Shown here piece after piece: positions 37,764 through 48,546 of a stretch of 64,000 bases of DNA (the stretch's first letter is position 1; the number at the start of each line of letters is the position of its first letter). The stretch spans positions 806,001-870,000 of the forward strand of contig NC_009411.2 in NCBI RefSeq assembly GCF_000002875.2. Direction: 5' to 3'. Under the pieces are notes generated by a model. That model saw only the letters and a list, made by a program, of their open reading frames with translations, did not search any database and was not told where the DNA came from. The stretch is from Leishmania infantum JPCM5 (taxonomy: Eukaryota > Euglenozoa > Kinetoplastea > Trypanosomatida > Trypanosomatidae). The translations under genes and the position numbers were made by a program.

Positions 37764-40541
37764 CTATTTCCGGCGCTTCAGCTTCTGCTTCTCGCGCCGC
37801 ATGCGGCCCATCAGCTGCCGGTCGAGGTACTTGTGCCTCTTCTTTCCCTGGCCTTTCACCACTTGCGAACGCATCAGCTTGCGCACGCTCAGGTTTTCAG
37901 CCTTCTCGCGCGCGCGAGGGTCAGCCTTGCCTTTGTCAATCAAGCTGCGTAGCATGCGCTGCGCCTTCCGGCGCTTGCGGCCCATCGCCTCCATCACCTT
38001 GCGACTCGGTCGCGCGTTCAGCTCCTGGAAGCGGCGGCGCTGCTCCTCGATCTCCTCCGCGGTCACTGGCAGCACGACACGGCAGTTGCGCTGCTCATCC
38101 TTTACGAACCAGTCCGGCAGGTCATCGTCGTCGTTGAAGACGTAGCGGTTGACAGAGGCGTCGAGGATCTCGCGGCGCGCCTTGGGGTCCAGCATCTTCT
38201 GCGCGATTGCCAGCGTACGAGCGCGGATGTCGGGATCCGTCATGGCAATCGGGATCTCTTCAAACTCCGTGTCCTGCTTGCCACTGGAATTCTTTCCGCT
38301 GTTTGTGTTGTTCTTGTTTCGCTTGTTCTGCTTACGAACCTCCTTGTTGTCGTGCAGGGTTTGCTTCCGCTGCTGGCGTATGAGCTCCTGGGTAGTCACC
38401 TTACCTATGTCAGGGATCAGCTTGCGCTTGCGGCGCGAGTCCTCGCGGCCACGGTTGATCTCGTAGTCGTCGAGGTCGCCGTCGCTCAGCTCCGCAGACA
38501 GCTCGCTAACAGAGTCGTCGCTGCTGTCGTCGTCGTCCTTGTCCTCGAAGCGCGTGCGCACGTGCTTGCGCTTGTCCGGGTCCGCCATCTCCGTGGGCAC
38601 GCTCATGATGATGCGCTCCTCCTCTAGGGTGCGCTGCCGCTTCTTGTTCTTGGCGCGATCGTGATCCTTCGGCTTCGGAAAGGTGTCATTCAACACCTTT
38701 TCGATGTTCAGCTGATGGCGCTCCCACTTGCTGCTCTTACCCGCCTCCTCCAGCTGCGCTGCGTCTTTCTCTGCCTTTGCACGCTTCTTCTTGGACGCCG
38801 GCGTCTCGTCCGCGGCCTCCGCGTCGTTGCTGTCCTCGTAGCCCTCCAGCCCTGCCTCGTACAGCGTCACACGCGTCGAGCGCTGCGCCGGGACGTAGTT
38901 ACCGTAGTTGTCGACATCCATGAAGTGCTCCTCCCCCTCAACGAGCTGGGCGGAGTGCGGCACGCCATCGTCGTCGCCCTCGGCCTCGGACTCGTCGCCG
39001 TCCTTCTTGTCCCCCAAGTCCCAGTCGTCCTGGGAGGCGAGGTTGACCGACATGACCGGGTTCAGCGGGTCGTTGCCGCGGTCCTCCGGCTCCGTCCAAG
39101 TCTTATCCATGATGTGGGCCAGCTCCTTCTCCGGAATAAGCCCGAGCTGCTCCACAGTGAAGTGATCCAGCTCATCGGCTTCGCCGTCCTCGCCGCCTGC
39201 CGCGGCGTCGCCGTCATCGTCGAAGGCGTCGGTGTTCGTGCCTTTGTAGGTGAGCCCATCCGCCTCCGTCATATGCTCGACGCTCATGTTGGGGTCGTAG
39301 TTGATGAGGCCCTTGATCTGCTTCAGCTTTCGATCCACCACCTTCTTCTGCTTTTTCTTCAACTCCTTGGCCTTCTTCTTCCGAATCTCGAGCAGCTCAC
39401 GCGCGATCTGCGTGACGCCCTCGGGGCTGTCGAAGTCGAAGTGGTAGTCGCGCTTCCCTTTGCCGTCATCTTCGTCGTCTTCGTCGTCGCTGCCGTTGCC
39501 GCCGGCCATGCTGTCCACGTCGCCGCCCTCCTCAGTGCCTGCCGCGTCGACCTGGATGCGGTGGGTCTTCTCGCGCAGCAGCTGCTCTCGCCACCGCAGC
39601 ATGCGCCGAAGATCAGCCTCGCCCACCTGCTGAAGATCACCGCAGAGATACACCAGCTCCTTCTTGGAGCTCTTCGACTTGAGGTATTCCTTGTCCGCGT
39701 CGTCGCTGAAGCGCAGCTCGTGGTGCGTCTTTAGGAACACCTTCGGGTCATCAGCGTTGAGGAAATCGGAGAAGGACGCAACGTGGTGCGAAACGGTAGC
39801 GAACTCGTCGTACCCCGTCGGCACATTCGACTTGGGGGCGACCAGCATGCCGGAGGCGGAGACGATCTTCTCTTGGCCGACCTCCGCAAAGACCTTTTGC
39901 GGGTTGAAGAAGGCGGGATCGATGCTCTTGGGTGCCTTGAAGCCAGCACAGACGACGAAGATTTCGGCAGACTCCATGCGAGACGCCTGCGGCTTCGTCG
40001 CCTCGACCTTCTCGAAGAGCTGCTTGAACACCCAGAGGAGGTTGTGGAAGTCCGGCGAGCGGAACACCTTCGTGACAAACCAGCCGTTCGCCTTAAGCAT
40101 GGAGCACGCCATCTTGGCCGACGCCAGCACGAGCGCGTTCTGGTCGAAGAGATCGCGCGACCACACACCGCCGACGTTTGGCGCACCATCGTGAATGACA
40201 CAGTCGACCGGCTCTTTCTTCAGGTACGTGACGATCATCTTGCGCGTCTTGTCATCTGTGATGTCACCCACGAACGTCTTGACGCCACGGATCGGCGCAA
40301 TCGGAACAAGATCGACACCGACGATCTTCGAGCCTATCGCCATGTGCTGCGCCGCCACCTGGCACCAGCCACCAGGCGCGGCGCAGAGGTCGACAAGGAC
40401 GCGCGACTTGGCGAGGAAATCATACTTTCGGTTCAACTGGATGAGTTTGTAGGCAGAACGGGCGCGGTACCCCTGGTCCTTGGCCAGCCGGTAGTACGCG
40501 TCCAACCGGGTCTTGGCCTTCTTCTTGGACTTGACGCCCAT
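37764..40541 (-). CDS. SPB1: SPB1/FTSJ3-type nucleolar 2'-O-ribose methyltransferase
   Basis: SPB1 proteins methylate 2'-hydroxyls of large-subunit rRNA and act in 60S ribosome assembly in the nucleolus. The 925-residue protein begins with an FtsJ domain: the catalytic tetrad is K32 (in RARSAYKL), D118 (in IHDGAPNVGG), K158 (in FVTKVFRS) and E193 (in SAEIFVV). The AdoMet loop DLCAAPGGWCQ is at 51-61. A middle domain of the DUF3381 type follows, then long acidic and Lys-rich segments, and a basic C-terminal domain with KVMEAMGRKRRKAQRML that matches the Spb1 C-terminal family. Length and domain order fit yeast Spb1 (about 840). The ATG at 40541 is 32 nt downstream of AG at 40574-40573 after a good tract. 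Confidence 0.94.
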   Translation of the reverse strand: MGVKSKKKAKTRLDAYYRLAKDQGYRARSAYKLIQLNRKYDFLAKSRVLVDLCAAPGGWCQVAAQHMAIGSKIVGVDLVPIAPIRGVKTFVGDITDDKTRKMIVTYLKKEPVDCVIHDGAPNVGGVWSRDLFDQNALVLASAKMACSMLKANGWFVTKVFRSPDFHNLLWVFKQLFEKVEATKPQASRMESAEIFVVCAGFKAPKSIDPAFFNPQKVFAEVGQEKIVSASGMLVAPKSNVPTGYDEFATVSHHVASFSDFLNADDPKVFLKTHHELRFSDDADKEYLKSKSSKKELVYLCGDLQQVGEADLRRMLRWREQLLREKTHRIQVDAAGTEEGGDVDSMAGGNGSDDEDDEDDGKGKRDYHFDFDSPEGVTQIARELLEIRKKKAKELKKKQKKVVDRKLKQIKGLINYDPNMSVEHMTEADGLTYKGTNTDAFDDDGDAAAGGEDGEADELDHFTVEQLGLIPEKELAHIMDKTWTEPEDRGNDPLNPVMSVNLASQDDWDLGDKKDGDESEAEGDDDGVPHSAQLVEGEEHFMDVDNYGNYVPAQRSTRVTLYEAGLEGYEDSNDAEAADETPASKKKRAKAEKDAAQLEEAGKSSKWERHQLNIEKVLNDTFPKPKDHDRAKNKKRQRTLEEERIIMSVPTEMADPDKRKHVRTRFEDKDDDDSSDDSVSELSAELSDGDLDDYEINRGREDSRRKRKLIPDIGKVTTQELIRQQRKQTLHDNKEVRKQNKRNKNNTNSGKNSSGKQDTEFEEIPIAMTDPDIRARTLAIAQKMLDPKARREILDASVNRYVFNDDDDLPDWFVKDEQRNCRVVLPVTAEEIEEQRRRFQELNARPSRKVMEAMGRKRRKAQRMLRSLIDKGKADPRAREKAENLSVRKLMRSQVVKGQGKKRHKYLDRQLMGRMRREKQKLKRRK

Positions 40542-41637
40542 TCTGCTCGTCTGCGGTACTGCTGTGTCGTGACTGAAGGGGTGGGCGAGTAGAGGAGGGA
40601 AAGGACGGGTCGCTGTGGTTCAAGCGCGAATGCCGCCAGTACGGCCGCAGGCTCCAAGCACGCAGTGTGTGTATGTGTGTGGGGGGAGGTAGAGCGAGAG
40701 AGCAGTGGGGCGAGGATGGAGGAGCTTCGCGGGCACGCGCGCTCTCCTAGATGTAGCTCCTCGCACTCTTTCCTTTTCGTCACCGTGTGCAAGCGTGGTG
40801 AGGGCGTGTTCAGCGACTGCGAACGGGTGAAGATCGAAGAGAAGCCTCAGCAAGGTTGCGTTCGACCAGCGGAGAGGGAGACGATGGAGACAGCGAGAGA
40901 TGCAGACGGTGCAGCATGAATCTACACACGGCGCTGCGCTGCCATCCGAAGAAAGAGCGGAAGATGGCGCAGCAAGAAGAAAAGAGGGCTCGTGCGTAAG
41001 ATGGGCTTCAGAGGTGCTGCCTTGTATGCTTGCGTGCACGTCGGGTGGGGCGAGTAGAGTTGTTTGCTTCGGACCTTCAGAAACCATCACTGTCACCAAA
41101 GAAGAGGGAGAGCGCACACAATGGCAAGAGGCACCGAAAGGAATGCAAAGGCAGGCAGACAAACCGCGTTTATGTGAGCTGGCGTGTCCCTGGGAGCAGC
41201 AAGTTGCCGTCGCCGTATCTCGCAAGCAAGTATCAAGACAGCGTGCGGCGTGAGCTGGTAGGGATGCGGTCGAAGGAGAAGAGATACAGCGGCGAAAGCG
41301 AAACAGCGTAAGAGGCAGTAGAAGGAGGAAGGGCCGCAGAGAAGTACGCCATGCTCAACAAATATGGAGCCGCACACGCACGACGAGTACACGTCAGCAA
41401 AGACGCAAGGGAAGAAAAGAGAGAGGAGCGCTTGGGTTTGTGCCGGGGTTCGCGCACTCGCCTTTCTCGCACACTGGTGCAACACGCTCTCTCCTTATCC
41501 TCCTTCATCACCATCACCATCCCCTCCTCGCATTCACAGGGACGCTCACATCGCCGCCTCAGCACCGGTGTACTTCACTAGCTGGAAGGCAGAGAGCACC
41601 TACACACATGTAAGCGCCCCTATGCCAGAGATGCACC
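40542..41637 (-). other. Intergenic/UTR region
   Basis: This 1.1-kb gap carries the SPB1 splice tract near 40573-40605, and otherwise GA-rich DNA. The region 41470-41560 is TC-rich on the plus strand. I see no gene or repeat. Confidence 0.55.
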
Positions 41638-44600
41638 TCAACCATGCATCGGATGCTTCCGCCAGATGCAGTAAGCGTCGGCAATGAGGATGTCCAGCCA
41701 CCGCATCGCCGCCTCCAACGTCCGCGCCCGTGCGCGCTCGCCGCACCGCTCATGCTTGTCTTCCCTATCCAGCGGATGCTGTTGCTCCTGCTTCGCGGAC
41801 GCGTACTGGGGAAAGAGCGCCTCGAACGGATGCTTCAGCGCGTTCATCACGACGTCAATAGGCGGTTCAGCTGTCGAAGACGTGCCCGAACATGCGGCTG
41901 CGTCTGCTGCTGAAGGTGCCGCCGCGCTGCTCCCCTCCTGGTGTGTGGTGCGCGAGCCGAAGATGGGCAGCACCGTGGCGAGAGCCGCCGCGCCCCACCT
42001 TCCGCTAGTCGCCGCTGGTGCATTCAGAGTGGAAGTTTGCGAGGAGTTATCGAGCAGGTTGGAGCGCAGATTGCGGAGCAACGCACAGCACACACAAACG
42101 TGGAAGTGCATGATCTCCTCGTCGCTCGCTGAGGACCCTTGCGCTGCCACGGTGGCGGCCAGCGAAGAAGTCGTGTGAGCGCCGCTGGCCGCTGCAGTCG
42201 TCGGTGGCGCACGATCGCCACCAATCCCGATCGCCAGGTAGCAATCCCACAGACGCAGCAGCAGCGGCAGCGGCAGCTCACGTGCCAGTAGACAGTGCAG
42301 CCATTGGAAGCAGCCGTCCATCACAGTCAAGCCATACCCGTCCAGGAAGGCAATGAGAGAAGGGTCGACAGCGCGCACGAGGGCCTCAAGGCGACGTACA
42401 TTGCGTAAGATGCCCGGCTGGCCCGGCATGAAGTTGTCCTGCAGCAGCGACAGAACACGGCCGGCGCACCAGTACGTGTCACCCTCGACCTGCGTCAGAT
42501 AGCTCTCCGGTAACTCCGCCAGCATCGCGTCCAGAGCGGCGGGTGTGTCGCACAGCACGTCAAGGTCCTCCTCGGAAAGGTAGGGGGAGAGCGCCGCAGC
42601 TGTGGTGGCCCGTGTGGCAGGCGTGCCGAGCGTCGTCATGGTGATTGGCGTCGCCAACGCCGTCGGTGTCGACGCGGCTGTGGAAGACCAGGATGTCCGC
42701 TGCACCGAGGCAGAGAGCGACGACACCAGCAGACGCATAACGGCTCGCGTGCCCTTGTCACAGGCCATGCTGCCCAACTCCGCGCCGTTCGCCGAGGCAG
42801 CTTTATCGTCACTGTCGTCTCCCTCGCCGTCGTCGCTTCCACTGTCCAAGCGAGCTGCCGCTGCCGTCCCGCTTGTTCTCCGAGCACCTTCGTGCGTGGC
42901 CGTCTGGCGGTGAGACGCACGCGTGCACGTGGCAGCCTGCGCCGACACCCGCGCGAGCTGCCGCAGCGCGTCCGCAAGGAAGACATGATAGAAAACTGCG
43001 ACCACGTCATCCATGCCCTGCACGTAGCCGACGGCAGGGTGCCGCTGGGACCAGAGAAACAAGCAGCGCGCCATGCCCGCTAGGGAGCGGCCGGCATGAA
43101 AGATGGGAGACTGGTGGCGCGGCAGGTCCAGCAGCATCTGTTGGAGAATAGCGCGCTCGTAGGGCGAGAGGGACGTCACCGCCGACGTGGACGATGCGCC
43201 GCCGCTGAGTGTCAGACCATGGCCATTGTTCGGTGGTAGTCCGTTGCCGGGCAGCCGTGACAGTGATGCCGCCTCGCGAAGGCCAGGAGCGCCGGCAGCT
43301 CCGCCACCCCCGTGTGAGCACGACAGCGGCAACATCGATGGCAATGTCGACGGCGACTCTCTCAGCGACAGCATCGTCAGAGCGCTACAGTACTGCCGCG
43401 TGTAGCCCTCGTACTGGCGGCGCTTGCGCTGCAGCTCCGCTTTCTGCCGCGTGACGGCGGCAGGCGCGTAGTCGCTCAGCAACCGCCACACCACCGCTCG
43501 CAGCAATGCTGGGCGGCAGCCACCCCACGCGACACACCGAAGCGAGTTGGGCTCGTCGCAGGAGCCGCCAACCTTGATAGTGACGCCAAAGCCGCTGTCG
43601 ATGACAATGCCGTTGAGAGTTGCTGCTGCAGCTGCTGCTGCCTGCGCGCTCTCGGCTGCCACCTCCACGGATACTGACGGCTTCCCTGCTAAAACGTCGG
43701 TGCTGCGGCTCGTCGCTGCTGCACGCGTTGACGCTGCCTCCTCATGGACGGTGGTGAGCAAGCTTTCAGCCCTGCTGGGAGCTGCCGTGGTATTCACAGT
43801 GCTAAGCAGGTTGAGCGAGGAAGTGCGGTCCTTGCCGTCGCCGACTCCACTGCCGCCAGCAGTGGCGGCGGTACTGGCGGGTTGTACTAATGTTCGGCGC
43901 GGCGGTGTCTCGTGTAACTCAGCCGCCTCCTCGGGGGTGAGGAGAACTGCAAAGCCGAGGCCGAGTCTGTAGGCGCCGCGTACGTAAGAATTCGTCGCCG
44001 TCGCGGCGCCACGCTGGCCGCCGTTACCGCCTGTGTTTCGTCCATCACCGTCCACATCACTGCTGCTGCTGCTGCCCGAACCCAGCTGCGACGGATCTCT
44101 GTGAGCCACGACGGCTGACGACGATGCTGGCGGGCTAGGGTTGAAGCTTCTGCTTATGTTCGGTGGCGTGAACACGTCACTCACAGGCTCGGACACTAGC
44201 TCCTCCGTGTAGGCCTGCTGCAGCAGACACTGCGGTGGCACCACGCGGAGCAGTGGCAGTGCCTGTAAAAGAAACGACAATCTGGACTCCTGCTCGGCAG
44301 CGTACCGTCGCTCCGTCTCCATCGCCAAAATGGAAGCACGCTCGCGTCGAGCTTGGCTTCTCGTGCGGGTGCTCTTGGTATCCTGGTTCTTCGGCTGTGA
44401 GCGCTGCGTTACGGCAATCTGCTGCTGCTGATGCTGGTGCTGCGGGTCCTCCCGAAGCTCTTCTGATGCCGCTGCTACAGCAGCGGTAGTTTGCCGTCCT
44501 TCCGTGTACCCAGCGCCAAGGCTCATTCCGCCGACAGCCTCACGCACCACCTCTACGCGCACCTCGCCATCCTCGTTGTAGCGCAGCAGGCGACGCAGCA

Positions 44601-44898
44601 GCGCGCCAGCAGAGCGGTACGCCGTGCCTGGCGGAACGCGGCGCACTCTACCTGGTCCGCGCAGGCGTTGCACACAGAAGGGAAGAAAGCCTACAGCTCC
44701 GTCCTCTTCCATGCCCGCGACGAGAGTAGCAATGGTACTGTGAGGCGGCTGGAACTCTGAAAGCCGTCTCCCGGGGTGCGCAGCAGCGCCAGAACGGTTT
44801 TGCAGTGGAGAGCTTGACGGTGTCGAAAAGGATTCAGGCAATCTTGACGCGCCGCAAGACACCGATGGCACGTCTTGCGTCGGCGCCACCGCCATCAT
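41638..44898 (-). CDS. TBC-domain Rab GTPase-activating protein, TBC1D22-like
   Basis: TBC proteins switch off Rab GTPases in membrane traffic by supplying an arginine and a glutamine finger. Here the TBC domain starts near 452 (GCRPALLRAVVWRLL). The arginine finger is R594 in LLDLPRHQSPIF and the glutamine finger is Q627 in GYVQGMDD. The phrases CLFLWSQRHPAVGYVQGMDD and DTYWCAGRVLSLLQDNFMPGQPG follow the TBC1D22 pattern closely. The 1086-residue protein is longer than TBC1D22 (about 515) because of a Ser/Ala-rich N-terminal half and inserts inside the domain. The ATG pair at 44898/44895 follows a tract with AG at 44945-44944. Confidence 0.9.
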   Translation of the reverse strand: MMAVAPTQDVPSVSCGASRLPESFSTPSSSPLQNRSGAAAHPGRRLSEFQPPHSTIATLVAGMEEDGAVGFLPFCVQRLRGPGRVRRVPPGTAYRSAGALLRRLLRYNEDGEVRVEVVREAVGGMSLGAGYTEGRQTTAAVAAASEELREDPQHQHQQQQIAVTQRSQPKNQDTKSTRTRSQARRERASILAMETERRYAAEQESRLSFLLQALPLLRVVPPQCLLQQAYTEELVSEPVSDVFTPPNISRSFNPSPPASSSAVVAHRDPSQLGSGSSSSSDVDGDGRNTGGNGGQRGAATATNSYVRGAYRLGLGFAVLLTPEEAAELHETPPRRTLVQPASTAATAGGSGVGDGKDRTSSLNLLSTVNTTAAPSRAESLLTTVHEEAASTRAAATSRSTDVLAGKPSVSVEVAAESAQAAAAAAATLNGIVIDSGFGVTIKVGGSCDEPNSLRCVAWGGCRPALLRAVVWRLLSDYAPAAVTRQKAELQRKRRQYEGYTRQYCSALTMLSLRESPSTLPSMLPLSCSHGGGGAAGAPGLREAASLSRLPGNGLPPNNGHGLTLSGGASSTSAVTSLSPYERAILQQMLLDLPRHQSPIFHAGRSLAGMARCLFLWSQRHPAVGYVQGMDDVVAVFYHVFLADALRQLARVSAQAATCTRASHRQTATHEGARRTSGTAAAARLDSGSDDGEGDDSDDKAASANGAELGSMACDKGTRAVMRLLVSSLSASVQRTSWSSTAASTPTALATPITMTTLGTPATRATTAAALSPYLSEEDLDVLCDTPAALDAMLAELPESYLTQVEGDTYWCAGRVLSLLQDNFMPGQPGILRNVRRLEALVRAVDPSLIAFLDGYGLTVMDGCFQWLHCLLARELPLPLLLRLWDCYLAIGIGGDRAPPTTAAASGAHTTSSLAATVAAQGSSASDEEIMHFHVCVCCALLRNLRSNLLDNSSQTSTLNAPAATSGRWGAAALATVLPIFGSRTTHQEGSSAAAPSAADAAACSGTSSTAEPPIDVVMNALKHPFEALFPQYASAKQEQQHPLDREDKHERCGERARARTLEAAMRWLDILIADAYCIWRKHPMHG

Positions 44899-46459
44899 TT
44901 TGGGTGTGGCGATGCAAACCCGTATGGACGATCGCGCTTTAGTCTGTGATCAGATCAAGCACAGATGGTGAAGAACGAGAGAGAAACACTCGCGTGCGCG
45001 TATAGAAGCCAGTATACGCTGTGTGTCAGCTGCTGCAACCAAGACAACGACAAGAACGGCGATTGTGAAAATAGAGAAGAGGGCGAGAGGTAACAGCTCT
45101 GAAGAAGACCTGAGCAGGATAGGACGAGATAGAGAAGTGTCTCCGTATTTCAACGCATGCCCATTCTACCAAGAGCCCGTCAACAAATAGACGCCTCAGC
45201 CAGCCGCAGAGTTCATCTACCTCTGCGGCACACGCGGCACAAATTCCGGGTCGCCCAGTGGATCGAGCGCCGAGAAGAGAAAACGGGCAAGCAAGCAAAG
45301 TAGCCTCGCCAAAAAAAAAGTTTGAGTGGGAGTGCTGTAAAGCAAGAGCGAGAGGGGTGTGAAGACGAAGGGAGAAACAGAATGATGCACCGTTCAGCGA
45401 GTGTATAAGTTCGCGCGCGAAGCAAGATGGTGCCGAGAGCAGTCGCAGTCGAAGAATACAGCGGACATGAAGAGAAGGGAGAGCAGGAGAAAGAAGGTGT
45501 GCATCCTCTTGTGAGCGCGCGCGCATGCGTGGGTATCCTAGCCGCAGCCTATGCATCTGTCATTCCGCTCACAAACTACGAAGGCGAGAGAAGGTTTTTG
45601 CACACCAACACACACAGACACACACGCAAAGGCAGCTGTATCTGCGCAGGTCGCGCGTCGTCGTATTCCTGACCCGGCGCCCTTTGCCCCTCTTCCATGA
45701 ATAAGCGGCTACATCATTCCACGCCAACCTGCAGTCGCTGCTGTCGGTGTCTCTGTGTCTGTGTGCGCGCTCGAGAGCACCGCTTTCATCTGGCTTCCGT
45801 GTTCTTCACGCACTCGGATTTCTTTCCTGTGGTGCATACTTTACTTGTTGTTGCTGTTCATCATTTTCCTTTTGAATCCCGTGGCTGCTCATAAAAAAGC
45901 GTTCCTATCATACGCCAAAACGCGCACATACACATATATACACATACACAAGCATGCACATGCACACACACACACACATGTATACATATATGAGAAGCGC
46001 AACGGCGTAAAGAAGACAAAAAAAAAGGGCAGAAAGAGCCGCCCTCCTCAGGTGACATCATGCACAGACACCCGAGAGGGATAGACGCGACACACATAAC
46101 GACGACGACGAGGGTGAGGAAAAGAAAAGGGAATGGGACTTACTCGCACACGCACATAGCAGAGTATGCACGTAAAGCGCAAGGAAAGGAAAGGGGGAGC
46201 AAACACCACGGAGAAGGGGGCAAAGACGAAAACAGCGAGTGTCGCGCAGCGCCAGTTTTCTTTTCGTTTCCACAGTTCGTTTTTTTTTGTGGTTTTGGTG
46301 TGGAACAGCACACCACTGCTCACAGCATCTCACCACCTTTTGGTTCTCTCTCCCCCTTCAAACCGTCCATCAAGCACCCTCACCTTCACCTTCCCTCTCG
46401 CCCCTCGCGACCTTCTTGAACAGCGCACCTGGGTTTCTCTTTTCAACTTACCCCTATTC

Positions 46460-46837
46460 CACCCACGAGCAAGTCCGCAAGCACACGCACGCACAGCCAC
46501 AGCCCACCAGCCTCTGCCGCACTGCGAGCTACATCCTCGGCGTCTAGGAAGAGCCATCCGGCCGTCGAATCGGGCCCATGCGTCCAGCGGACTCTTCCTG
46601 TCTTTCCCCCTCCCTTCTTCGCATACCTGCAGCGCAATCGGCCCCACACGGGCCTGGCTGCGCTGCACGCCTTAGCCCACCTGGGCCGCGTGCAGCGTCC
46701 TGCTCGAGGGCGGAGGCGGGGGCGTACGTCGTGCTGCTAGTAGGGGCTGGTCTACGTGCATGCCGGATGGGCTCAAGGAGGAGGTTGGCCAGCCTCAGGC
46801 CACGGCTCTCTGCGACCGTGTGCGCCGCTGCCTGCAT
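46460..46837 (-). repeat. Dispersed repeat, copy B (identical to 18491-18868)
   Basis: This copy matches copy A at every one of 378 positions. Its lower end runs into a related A-rich tail on the minus strand (46432-46459). Unlike copy A it is not cut at GCCTGCAT: upstream (46838 onward) the sequence continues into decayed coding-like DNA. It is therefore the better candidate for the longer or source copy. Confidence 0.85.
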
Positions 46838-47720
46838 GACATGGTTCGCTCTGAGCAGCTTCAAGTAGCGGCATTCCACAACATGGTGTGCAAGCTCTCC
46901 ACATTCGAGTCTGGTGGGCTCGATGGTGCAGGTTCGGGGTGCTCACGTCATGCAGCCGATATCTTTGCCTCATCAGCCCCATCCTGTCGGATACAGGAGA
47001 TGCCGCATGTTTTGCACACACGCATTTTGGGGCTCATCGGTATTGATCGCTCCCGCGTTGCTTTCGTGAGCCACTCTTGCCCTTCCGACATCTGGATGCT
47101 CCTCCGCCTGGGTGCGATACACCACGCCGACCATGCTTGACAGCGCTGGCGCACAGTGCACACATTTTCGGATCATGGGGCCTGCTCCGAGACGACCTTG
47201 TTGTCTGGGGGAGGGAGGTAAGCCTGCCTGCATGTGTCGCGACAGGTAGAACGCTGGCATGAGTCTGCAGGGGTATGGGGCACTAAACCCTCTCAATACA
47301 CTCGCCGCTCACAAGAGTAGGTGGGCCGAGAGGAAGGCGGCCCGTGGATAGACATGTGCCTGCGCACAATGAGCTCACAGCTTGTCGTTCTGAAGGGGCA
47401 CAGGGGGCAGCCACAAAGACCCGACGGGGGAGGAGGAAGCCCATGCAGCGCGAGTGAGGTGTGCGTAATCACGTCACTGCGTGCAAGGTCATATCGTGAA
47501 ATGAGGTTTTCTTCGAGAGATCCGCGAGTCTCGCGTGGCATATCGGGCACAACGCCGAGACGGCCGCTCTCAAAGCAAAGAAAAAGCAGGCGAGGGTGGA
47601 GGGGCACCACATTGCTAGCGCAGCAGCAGGCCGCACGCCATCTGCACTCCGTGCTGCCACTGCTAGTAAAGCGAATGATTTCAGTCCCCTCAAAACCATC
47701 GCCTTGTTCATTGCGCAAAC
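46838..47720 (-). pseudogene. Decayed coding-like sequence with C2H2 zinc-finger pattern, possible DIRE-type retroposon remnant
   Basis: Minus-strand frames here are broken by stops and shifts but keep protein-like pieces. At 47293-47718 a 141-codon frame ends with CGCPLCPFRTTSCELIVRRH followed by MSIH, a C-x2-C-x13-H-x3-H zinc finger. Further on, a frame gives VCKTCGISC, and another gives HHVVECRYLKLLR, which runs without a stop into copy B. Proteins of ingi/L1Tc-type retroposons end in Cys/His motifs, and degenerate relatives (DIREs) are known in Leishmania, so a dead retroposon is the likely source. A dead cellular zinc-finger gene is the alternative. I give no joined reading. Confidence 0.4.
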
Positions 47721-47952
47721 ATCACATAGAGAACGAAAAAAACAAGAGGATGGAATGGGGATCTACTCAGAGAGTGCGGAAGAGAAAGATCGCGCCTACA
47801 GTGGCCCAGACAGCGGCGGCGCACCGGTGACCGACAGGACGAACAGGACGGAGAAGGAGCGAATCGCCTTCTGGGCACTGTGCTCTGCGCTGCTCGACCG
47901 CACCTCGTCACATGCGCCACTCCGTCGGCCACGTCCACCAATACAAGCGAGC

Positions 47953-48546
47953 TTACGGCTCCTCGCCGTCGTACGCGTAGTATGCTTTGTTGTGCATGAT
48001 GAGCTCGTTGCCTACGAAGTAGAAGCTGTCGCTCGCCATCTCGAAGGGGCTGGCGACGATGGCCTCCTCCCACTCCGGGTTCAGGCTGGGCATGTCGTAG
48101 ATGGCCTCCCATGTGTTCGTCGAGTGCGGAATGCAGAAGCCGAACTCGAAGTCGAAGGACTTGATCAGCACATTTCGGAAGTAGTGACGCTCAATCATGC
48201 GGAACTTGGGCACTGGCTGATCGCCGTTGACGCCAAAGACGAGCTTCGCACCGACGGCGGACTTGCGCAGAAACGAAGGGGCAAAGCGGTAGCGGATGGT
48301 GCGGGCAGCCGCGGCTTCCTCCTCAGACAGCTGCGCCACGCGGGCCAACATGTCATTAACGTTCCCATCCGCGGAGCCATCCGGGGCCTCGCCGACCTCG
48401 AACAGTACCTTGTTTTGCTCGATATCACGGATGGTGAACTGGTAAAACTCGACGCCGTACTTGTTCGCCGTGAGTGGGCACAGAAACCGCTCCGTGGGGG
48501 CGGTAAAAGCCAGCACTTGCTCGGGGGTAACAGATGACGAGCTCAT
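47953..48546 (-). CDS. UNC119: UNC119 lipid-binding trafficking chaperone
   Basis: UNC119 binds the myristoylated N-terminus of cargo proteins and delivers them to the cilium or flagellum, with release by ARL3. The 197-residue protein covers the GMP-PDE-delta/UNC119 beta-sandwich. The phrases YGVEFYQFTIRDIEQNKVLFEV near 29-50 and the C-terminal FEFGFCIPHSTNTWEAIYDMP with ELIMHNKAYYAYDG are family hallmarks. The N-terminal extension is short compared with animal UNC119. The first ATG in frame is at 48546; a GTG further up (48573) is not needed, and AG at 48581-48580 after a T-rich tract gives a 33-nt 5' UTR. Confidence 0.93.
   Translation of the reverse strand: MSSSSVTPEQVLAFTAPTERFLCPLTANKYGVEFYQFTIRDIEQNKVLFEVGEAPDGSADGNVNDMLARVAQLSEEEAAAARTIRYRFAPSFLRKSAVGAKLVFGVNGDQPVPKFRMIERHYFRNVLIKSFDFEFGFCIPHSTNTWEAIYDMPSLNPEWEEAIVASPFEMASDSFYFVGNELIMHNKAYYAYDGEEP

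Larger units (their letters stand above)
44899..47952 (-). other. 3-kb gene-free region with retroposon-derived sequence
   Basis: The part next to the TBC gene (44899-46430) is low-complexity DNA with CA and poly-A/T runs and the TBC splice tract at 44944-44987. From 46430 to about 47720 lies repeat-derived sequence. From 47720 to 47952 I see nothing distinct; it is presumably the 3' end of the UNC119 transcript. Confidence 0.6.

Noticed and set aside
38661..39734. 357-codon open frame on the plus strand
   Set aside because: It is the reverse-strand shadow of the acidic part of SPB1 and has no independent features.
45026..45556. 176-codon minus-strand frame upstream of the TBC gene
   Set aside because: It overlaps the predicted leader and low-complexity DNA and has no family features.
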